In this document: piece after piece, positions 33,893-41,037 of the stretch | How the letters are laid out: every line of letters begins with the position of its first letter | Numbering within the stretch: position 1 is the first letter of the stretch | From: Cylindrodendrum hubeiense | Lineage: Eukaryota; Ascomycota; Sordariomycetes; Hypocreales; Nectriaceae | Length of the DNA: 41,037 nucleotides | Reading direction: 5' to 3' | NCBI GenBank assembly: GCA_014621425.1 | Contig: JAANBB010000368.1 | Location: 1-41,037 of the forward strand | Translations under genes and position numbers: made by a program | Notes under the pieces: model-generated | The model's database searches: none | What the model was told of the DNA's origin: nothing | The model's input: the letters and a program-made list of their open reading frames with translations, nothing else

Positions 33893-34936
33893 AACGAAAG
33901 CATTGTTACATAGGACATTCTGATTATTGCGACCACAGCCGTGAGAATGATATCAGACCTGCTAAGTGGATACACCTCGGCCAGAAACAACACCTTGATT
34001 CAGAAATCCACCCATGGATCTTGGCTTTCCCATAGCAAATAGCGGCAGTTGGGTGCACATCGCACTGATGTGGAAACGCCGATAGTAGACCTGGCAAGGT
34101 CAAAGCGGGTCTGGCCGGCATACGCCCGGGATAAGTCAGTCACGCAATAGCTACGCTATCGATGTCTATCACCCCTCAACCAATCTTGCGCGCCAAAGAT
34201 ATTGCGACAGATAAGCGGTGTTTTGCCTTGATTTTACCGTAGCTCGATCACGCAAAGGATGCTATTGATATCTTGCAGGCGTGTCTTCATGTCTAGCCTA
34301 TGAGATTGCATGCTTGGGAGGGTGCGGACATCGGGCTCTCAGACGTTACTTTACCAATTTTCGGCCCCTCTATATGCTTATGGATCACTCCGTACTCCAG
34401 ATAACGGCACCTCTTTTCTTGGATGGCTGTTACTTATGTGACTAAGTCTTATCCGCTACACATCCAAACGTCGACACGTAGGAAGAACCAATCAGCACAT
34501 CCTCCACTATGACACTAAGCGCATCAAAACCTTATACCCGCCGGTTCAATTTCATTCGATGACCTTTCAGTGACATACAAAAAGCTATGGTGAATCACTT
34601 TGAGGTCAAGGACGCGGCATGTCAGGACTAGTCGTCGATGTAGCATGTGGATCCCTGAGGGGCTCAAGTGGTGCTATGGAGCTAGCGCTTCGACCAACCT
34701 GCTGCTGTGATACACTACCTAACAAGAAAAAAGAGAAAGAAATGGTTTAATTGGCCACTGATTTATCTAGTTTCCTCCATAGACTCAACTGGGCGGGGTT
34801 CAGTCTTGTCATCTTGACCTCTAGTACGCATTGGATTCCCTTTGTAAACGCAATGCGTACTGGGATATAAGGCCAACCAGGCCCAGGGTCTACCCAGCCT
34901 GGCCAGGCTCATTTAATGATTCTTGCAAGCCATTTA
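33893..34936. other. Promoter side of the UNC93-like gene up to the transposon
   Basis: About 1 kb with no gene. It carries an inverted repeat near 34823-34861 and further GGCC/CCAGG-rich partial palindromes up to 34915, just outside the transposon end. Confidence 0.5.
34823..34861. repeat. Perfect 11-bp inverted repeat with 17-bp spacer
   Basis: AGTACGCATTG at 34823-34833 and its exact reverse complement CAATGCGTACT at 34851-34861. It could be a stem-loop, a dyad operator or a remnant of a small inverted-repeat element. Confidence 0.75.
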
Positions 34937-35035
34937 CTCGGTGGGTTGACTAAGCGTGGCCGTTAGGCCCCCACCTCTCCCTTGGAGAGGTGGTATTGTA
35001 ACCTGTAACTGTGTTAATTATATAACTGCCTTTTT
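34937..35035 (+). repeat. Left terminal inverted repeat
   Basis: Begins CTCGGTGGGTTGACTAAGC and pairs imperfectly with the right end over roughly 100 bp, most closely from 34967 to 35035. It includes a perfect 10-bp hairpin with a 3-nt loop (34971-34993: CCACCTCTCC / GGAGAGGTGG). Confidence 0.85.
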
Positions 35036-35668
35036 TAACTTTAGCTATATAGGGCTATAGTAAAGGAGGTCCTAAATTAATAAGAAAAATATTATTATAA
35101 AGCTATTAATCTAAATAATTATATCTCTGAATATAAGATATTTTTATCAAGGAATAGGATTGTAATAAATTGATATATTAAGATCTTATATTTAGTGCCG
35201 TGACTTTGGTATAGTAATTTGAGTGCTGCTAATAGTGATTTCTAGTTTATCTTTGCTATTATCTAAATAATAATTAGGTATCTGATTATAATTAAATTCT
35301 CCGTAATTAATAGCCTATATCTAAGTCTTATTTTCTTTAGTTATTTTATCTATAAATAGTCTATTTTAAATATTTAAAATATATTGTATTATAGTCTTAA
35401 TTTATATAGATATAGTAATCTTAATATTATTATTATCTGACCCTCTATCTTGAGATAAAGGAGATAGCTTAATTAATAAGATTATTAAGATAAAATTACT
35501 AATAATAGTATTAGGGCTTTTAGTCTTATTAGCCTGATTAGTTAATCTAGCTTTCTTTAAGTCTTTTCAAGTAATTACTTTAAGGATAGCTAGGAGAGTT
35601 AAAAGTAGCTATATTATAAATAGAAAAGACTGTCTCTAATTATTAGTATTAGTTTAAGACTGTAATAA

Positions 35669-37567
35669 TCATTTAATGGCCTTAATCTCTTTTAGAAGTT
35701 GGTTTCTATTCTGTATTTCCTGTAGCTGAGCTTCTTTCTCTGCAAGCTGGGCTGTCTTTGTAATAGTTGCTAGTTAGCTCTAAGAGTGGAGCCAAGAGGG
35801 TCTAGCTTCTCTAATTATCTTAGTAATCTTATTTTTATAGATATTATAGAAAAGCTTTGCCTATAGTCACTTTTCCTTTCTAGTAATAGTATTCTAATCT
35901 TTATAATTATAATTATTAATCTTATAATATAATTGGTTAATAGTATAAGCCCTATTATTAATTTGAATTTAATATTATATATATATATATTAGTTTTCTT
36001 ATATGATTTGTTCCTTTTAAAATTAAATAATCTTTTTATATAATAATTATATTATAATAGAAAGATCTAAGATAGTCTTAATATGTGAGATAATTATTCT
36101 TATTAAATTACTTAAGATATATAATTTATCTTAAATTAAATATAGGTCTTTCTTAGCTTTTTAAGGTATAATAATATCTCTTTATAATTACTTAGGAAAT
36201 AATAGCTTTTCTTTATCCCTTATAATCTTATATAGGGGCTCTAAGATAAGCTCTAGGTTAAAGGGTATAAGATTAGTTTTTTCAAATTTAATATAAATAT
36301 AGTATACTTTAAATATTGCCTTATATAGCTAGTTCTATTAATTGAGGAAGTTATATTAGGATATCTGTGTGTTGCTAGTAATGAGGAAGTTATTAAGAGT
36401 GTATTATTGTTCTCTTTTAAGATATTAATAGATTTTAATATTAAGAGGTTAAAGAAGATAATTTATATAAGAAGGAAAGTAGAAAGGGATAATATTAAAT
36501 ATATAATAATATCAGATAAAATTAGGGTCTTTATAAGTAGAAAACCTATCTATTAGAAATAGTTAATAAATAGGATCTATTTTCCTAGTTATCTAAGAGA
36601 TAGAAAATATTAAAGTTTAGTTTTAAGTTTCCCTTATAAGGTTAGGATTATAATTAAATCAGGTCTTAATAAAGAAATTATTAAAGTTATTATTATAAGT
36701 AAATAAATAATAGTTAAAATACTATAATCACTATCAGGCTTGTTAAGTGTTATTAAAGCTAGAAGATATATATATTAAAATTACCTATTTATTAATATTA
36801 GTTATAATATATTCCTCTAATAATACTTTTACTATTAGGATAAGAAATAAAGGTATTAATATTTTAGTTATATTAATTATATTCATAGAGGAAAGAGAGT
36901 CTTTATTCCCTGATTAGAAGACTATAAACTAGATATTTTCCTTTATTTAGGTTAAAAAGATCTTAAAGCTATTATTAATTTACTTAATTTAAAGAGATAT
37001 CTTATTAAAATTCTAAAAATTAATTTTCTTAATTATCTTCTCTATTATAATAGCTTTAAATTCCTTAAACTAGTCTTCTAATCTCGGAAGGTTAAGCTTA
37101 ATACTGGTATGGATAATTTTCTTGATTTTTAGGGTTTTATATTATAGCTCTAAATAATACTTTTTAAAGTAATATATCTAAGACTTTAAAATCATAGTCT
37201 TAGGACCTTTAATATAGTATTTTCATAAGAAACTAGTATAATTGTAGATAATAGGCTCTATAATAGTAAATACACTCTTTTCTATAGTTCTAATAAATAT
37301 AATTAAAGCTTACTCCTCTATTATTATAAGAGCTAATAAATAACTGTCTTTATAATTAGAAGGAAGAGCTTTTTCTGCTCTTAATAAAGATATATATTTC
37401 TTTATAATAGAGACTCTAGCTTGGTGTTGAGTAGTGATTTCCGTGATAGTTATCTTGTGAGGTAGTGTGGGGTTCCCATGAATTATATGTATAATTGTAT
37501 TACTAGTTAGATATGCACGGACTGCACGAGCTATAATTATATGGGATTTGGCTGAAATTGGAGGCAT
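35669..37567 (-). pseudogene. Broken Fot1/pogo-type transposase
   Basis: Starts at ATG 37567 with an intact 85-codon stretch (37567-37310) containing LLRAEKALPSNYKDSYLLAL, then falls apart into stops. Beyond the first stop, family landmarks remain in order: a segment RLED(stop)FKEF; the first catalytic block near 36984-37004, reading N-F-N-K where the family has N-F-D-E; then IPLFLILIVKVLLEEY near 36800-36850; then, in another frame, PSYINYLL(stop)PLNI near 36420-36465 where the family has its PPHTSHLLQPLD-like block. The C-terminus is a heptad-rich segment (TAQLAEKEAQLQEIQNRNQL) ending around 35669. Stops mostly fit C-to-T or G-to-A changes of Trp, Gln or Arg codons. Both catalytic acids of the first block are changed, so it cannot be active. 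Confidence 0.8.
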
Positions 37568-37655
37568 AGTAAGATTAATAGTAAAAGATATTAGGGTTTC
37601 ATTTTGGAAGAGATTGGGCTTGAATAGAAGCTACTGGCTTATATGGAAGTTGAAA

Positions 37656-37772
37656 AAGGCGGTTATATAACCGACGCAGTTACGGGTTATGATACCCCCT
37701 CTCTAAGGGAGAGGGGGGAGCCTAGAGCTCCCAGTGGAGCCTGCGTAACGTGTGCTTAGTTAACCCCCCGAG
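37656..37772 (-). repeat. Right terminal inverted repeat
   Basis: Read from 37772 inward it begins CTCGGGGGGTTAACTAAGC, matching the left end with transition-type differences, and is about 20 bp longer. It holds two hairpins: 9-bp arms at 37695-37703 and 37709-37717, and 6-bp arms at 37716-37721 and 37727-37732. The second hairpin has no partner on the left. Confidence 0.85.
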
Positions 37773-37774
37773 TA

Positions 37775-38247
37775 TCCCTACACACACACATAGCGACCCA
37801 ATAACAGGAATATAAAGCTGGTTGGATTTTCTTTTTCCACTGCAGGTAGTAGGCAGCAGGCAGTAGACCCAAATGGCTGTTCTCTCGCATCATTCCTTAT
37901 CTTTGGAGATCCTGTCATACTAGTTAAATAATACATATGAGGCTTTAGCAGATAATAACAGCTCTCCGCCGGCTAGATTAGGCGTGGTGTCTGTTCTATT
38001 GTCGAGTAAGCCATGTACCGCAATACAGTCGCTACCCCGCACTAGAGCACGCTATAGCACAGCATCTGTCTTGTCAGCTACTTTCATCCCCCAAATGTTT
38101 GGATTTTTGTTTCCGTCCATTTTCACCTTCGCGTACCCACTTGGCCTGGCGCTTCCCCGCAACCACTGATAACGAACTGAAGCTGGATTGCGGGTGAGGG
38201 AATATTTATTGACGTTCACATATCCAGCTTCCAATCATATAGCTACC
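37775..38247. promoter_or_regulatory. Promoter region of the SMP-30-like gene
   Basis: 470 bp between the transposon end and the next start codon. It includes GGCAG/GTAG-type short repeats near 37845-37866. No clear TATA box is seen. Confidence 0.4.
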
Positions 38248-39921
38248 ATGCACACCGTCATTTGGCTAACCATGCCGGCCGCTCTGGTTGCGCTTGCTGT
38301 CGGGATCCTAATACAATTGGACCTGAATCCCCTGTCATGGGGAGTCCTGGCAGACTTGCCTTCTGCCGCTCAGATCATCGACCAGAAGGCATTCAATGCC
38401 TTGAGCATAGTCCCGCCCCCCTTGCACGCAAATGCTTTGACGGTATGCTTTCTTCTCCTGGGGTTTGAAACAGTTGGATTTGAGCTGAGCTTACTCCACA
38501 CAAGGTGTTTCTTTGGCCCGGCGTCACTCAGGAGTCCCTCACCGCCCGGCCGTTCCACATCTACGACAAGGAGTTTTACGATATCATCGGGCCAAACCCG
38601 TCATTGACTCTGATCGCGACGTCTGAAACGGATCCGATCTTCCACGAAGCGGTTGTATGGTATGTCAAACTGTCTTTCTGGGCATCTATCTGAGCAACGA
38701 TAATGACTAGTACTATCAGGTATCCCCCAAGCGACGAAGTATTTTTTGTACAAAATGCCGGCGCTCGGGCGGCTGGGACAGGTTTAGCAAAGTCTTCCAT
38801 CATTCAGAAGATCTCGCTTGCTGAGGCTGAAGCCGTGCGGACATCTTCTAACCAGAAGGATGAGGTGACGGTGACGGTTGTTCCGTCGAACCCACAGGTC
38901 ATCAATCCAAATGGTACGGCCCTACCAAGTAGACTACGTCTCAGACGATATTGACTAACGCATTTTAGGGGGTACAAACTACAAGAACCAAGTTATTTTC
39001 GCCGGAGAAGGTCAGGGCCCAGACGTGCCATCCGCGCTCTACTTGATGAATCCACAAGAGCCTTATAACACCACTGGTAAGCCGCAGCTCACTCACATGA
39101 ATAGAGCTGGTAGGAGAAGTCCCAGGCTGACCATCATGAAAAGTCTTGTTGAACAATTACTTCGGAAGGCAGTTCAACTCACTCAATGACGTGGTGGTCC
39201 ACTCCGGTAACGGCGACATCTACTTCACCGATACTCTCTATGGCTTCCTGCAAGACTTTCGACCTGCCCCTGGGCTGCGAAACCAAGTCTATCGTTTAAG
39301 CCTTGCCACTGGTGCAGTAACTGTGGTTGCCGACGACTTCACCCTCCCAAACGGCAAGTCTCAATTCGAGGATGGGTAATTATACGCATAGTTTGCTGAC
39401 AACTAGAAGGTATCGGCTTCTCACCCAACGGACGTCATGCATACGTCACAGACACGGGCAGTAGCCTAGGATTCTACGGTCGCAATCATTCTTCCCCGGC
39501 TTCTGTGTATGTCGAAACCCAGACCCATTCACTGAGATGAATCTAATGAAATGCAGCTATCGTTTCGACGTGAAAAAAGACGGCACATGGGAGAATCGCA
39601 AGACCTTCGCCTACGTTGCCGCTGGTATCCCGGACGGTAAGATGGACTTCCCCTCTGTTTAGATCAACCCCAATCTCGTGCTGATGTAAATGCTGATACT
39701 GCTGGCGGGCAGGTATTCATTGTGACTCCAAGGGCAATGTATATGCCGGTTGCGCGGACGGTGTGCACGTCTGGAACCCCTCTGGAAAGCTGATCGGCAA
39801 AATTTATACAGGGACCAAGGCAGCAAACTTTCAGTTTGCCGGACAGGGCCGCATGATCATCACCGGACAGACGAAGCTGTTCTATGTAACTCTCGCGGCT
39901 TCGGGTGCAGCGCTCACTTAG
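38248..39921 (+). CDS. SMP-30/gluconolactonase-like calcium-dependent hydrolase
   Basis: Eight exons: 38248-38442, 38505-38659, 38720-38913, 38969-39076, 39144-39353, 39410-39506, 39557-39636 and 39713-39921, giving 415 residues. The N-terminus has a hydrophobic segment (about 4-25) that could be a signal peptide or anchor. The six-bladed propeller shows the family metal/substrate sites: N232-D233 in SLNDVVVH, followed by GDIYFTDT, then PNG at 286-288 and D302 in AYVTDTG, and GIHCDSKGNVYAGCADGV near the end. Such enzymes open lactones (sugar acid or related) outside or in secretory compartments. The substrate is unknown. The fifth intron starts with GC instead of GT (39354-39409), the only choice that keeps PNGIGFSP in frame. 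It is followed on the same strand by an MFS transporter, 391 bp away. Confidence 0.87.
39354..39409 (+). other. GC-AG intron
   Basis: Donor GCAAGT, branch-like GCTGAC, acceptor AGAAG, 56 nt, phase 1. Joining gives LPNGIGFSPNGRHAYVTD, a textbook SMP-30 block. The only nearby GT donor (GTAATT at 39376) shifts the frame. Confidence 0.75.
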
Positions 39922-40312
39922 GTCTTACCGAACTTTGTTCGTCAGCCAGTCTACTAGTCGCTGATTCCTTCTATCACGACACATGACAGAATATTTATTG
40001 CTTCCGTCGCTTCCGTTCGACGAAGCGAAAACGACCACGATGACCACTACCTGTTAAATGAAATATCCACATAGGCAGTGTGCAGGCTTCTACTGCAGGT
40101 ATCAGATTTCTTACCAACTGCAGCTTATAAAAGTACGCGAATCTAGGCTTTAATTAAACTACTCCCTTTATCTCCTATTGCTTGTATGTGCATGCAGCAC
40201 GACTTTCAGATCATAGATTTATAAGCGCAACCCCGCGCCACCGCTCATTATACCCTTACTCGAATGTCTTCCATGAGTATCACCTATAAGAAAGCCTGAA
40301 TTAGATCTAACC
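39922..40312. promoter_or_regulatory. Intergenic region and promoter of the terminal MFS gene
   Basis: 391 bp between two genes on the same strand. It contains AT-rich stretches and AGCTTATAAAAG near 40122-40133 that could be a TATA box, although it is nearly 190 bp from the ATG. Confidence 0.4.
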
Positions 40313-41037
40313 ATGGCACAAACAACTGTGATTGAGCTCCAGCAGGTTCAGCTTGAACGGATTCATTCTGCAACCTCTAGACGGTGGAGTATTAGCTCTG
40401 TGGTGGAGGTTCCCCCACAGTCTCCACCGGATACAGCCGGATTGCGCGTTTTCGAGGCTGTGCCACCGCCAAATCTCAGTCCAGCGGCACGTTTGTTGAT
40501 CACAACTCTTCTGGTTTGCGCCAATTTCGTACAGGTAGGACACTTACTTCATTTCCCAGAGGTTTGCTACTAATACTGGAACCAGTTTATCTCTAATTTC
40601 GTCACAATTGCTGGTGGGTTAGTCTTTAGTAAGGACCTGGGTCATGGATCTGGTCCGGGAGAGTCAAATTGGATGGCAGCAGCCTACCCGTGAGTGTCTA
40701 TAATATTTTAATGGAGTAGTTACTAATTTTGGTTCGTTATAGGTTGACTCAGGGAGCATTTGTCCTTATCACGGGTCGCCTTGGGGCTGTCTATGGCCAC
40801 GAACGCCTCACTCTAATAGGGTGTACCATATTTACTATCTTTTCTCTTGTCAATGCATTCTGTACCAGCTATGAATCTTTTATTGCAGCCCGCGCCTTGA
40901 CCGGTATCGGCGGTGGCTTCTTTATGCCTAATGCGGTGTCTGCGATTACCGTTACGGTCCCTCCGGGAAGATCTCGTAACCTTCTCTTGGGATTCTTCGC
41001 AGCTTCCCCGCCTATTGGTGGAGTGATTGGCGGTTTG
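40313..41037 (+). CDS. MFS transporter, DHA2-like, cut by the window end
   Basis: Three exons seen so far: 40313-40534, 40586-40689 and 40743 to the window end, giving the first ~206 residues. Introns are 51 and 53 nt. A ~60-residue hydrophilic N-tail precedes helix one. The sequence then matches the DHA2 pattern seen in yeast aminotriazole-resistance relatives: NWMAAAYPLTQGAFVLITGR, then a motif A loop, then ARALTGIGGGFFMPNAVSAI and a motif C-like segment, GFFAASPPIGGVIGG. In motif A the usual aspartate is missing: GRLGAVYGHE (120-129) where GRLGD is expected. A plasma-membrane efflux pump is likely. Its place behind the SMP-30-like hydrolase hints at joint use, without proof. Confidence 0.85.

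Larger units (their letters stand above)
34937..37772 (-). mobile_element. Dead Fot1/pogo-type DNA transposon (Tc1/mariner superfamily), RIP-like mutated
   Basis: A 2,836-bp element flanked by TA at 34935-34936 and 37773-37774, the target duplication of this superfamily. Its ends are long imperfect inverted repeats starting CTCGG. The interior is extremely AT-rich and full of TA dinucleotides, in sharp contrast with its neighbours. Differences between the two ends are mostly C/T or G/A transitions. The minus strand carries a broken transposase with the DDE_1 layout typical of fungal Fot1/pogo elements. The pattern fits repeat-induced point mutation, though only the mutation products are seen. 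The element is longer than the ~1.9 kb of Fot1; about 0.7 kb beyond the transposase 3' end has no recognisable content. Confidence 0.88.

Noticed and set aside
1..41037. tRNA or rRNA genes and CRISPR arrays
   Set aside because: No cloverleaf with a GTTCGA-type arm and no spaced identical repeats were seen by eye; a tRNA scan program would be needed to be certain.

Overview
The window comes from a filamentous ascomycete, most likely Eurotiomycetes (Aspergillus/Penicillium-like). Genes are cut by short 45-105 nt GT-AG introns with CTRAY-type branch points. There are two fungal Zn(II)2Cys6 regulators, several fungal-only families (RTA1, SNG1/DUF3533, UNC93/DUF895, fungal CVNH), and an AT-rich transposon that looks mutated by RIP. 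All exon-intron models below were built by eye from splice signals, reading frame and family resemblance.

Layout. 1-808 holds degenerate tandem repeats. 809-1249 (-) is a coactosin-type actin-binding protein. 1250-5127 is a 3.9 kb gap with no convincing gene. 5128-6900 (+) is a Dal5-type MFS permease, tail to tail with an RTA1-type membrane protein (7258-8263, -). RTA1 is divergent from a Zn2Cys6 factor (8930-10603, +), which is followed by an NmrA-like protein (10803-11738, -). NmrA is divergent from a second Zn2Cys6 factor (12125-13489, +), which converges on an SNG1/DUF3533 membrane protein (13809-15113, -). After a ~3 kb gap come a short-chain dehydrogenase (18182-19238, +), a cyanovirin-N homolog (20833-21150, +), a Mup1-type methionine permease (21657-23757, -), a CAX Ca2+/H+ exchanger (26658-28816, +), a DHA2 MFS transporter (29372-31065, -) and an UNC93-like MFS protein (32057-33892, -).

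34937-37772 is a dead 2.8 kb Fot1/pogo-type DNA transposon with TA duplication, long imperfect terminal inverted repeats carrying small hairpins, and a transposase reading frame riddled with transition-type stops. Beyond it lie an SMP-30-like hydrolase (38248-39921, +) and the start of another DHA2-type MFS transporter (40313 to the window end).

Function. Eight of the fourteen genes encode multi-span membrane proteins for different substrates. The window reads as a transport-rich accessory neighbourhood rather than one recognisable biosynthetic cluster. The best candidate for a small regulatory unit is 8.9-13.5 kb, where an NmrA-like redox sensor lies between two zinc-cluster regulators. The best sequence-level oddity is a 3-nt exon in the CAX gene, with a GC-AG intron in the SMP-30 gene next. 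I did not find a clear new multi-gene system.
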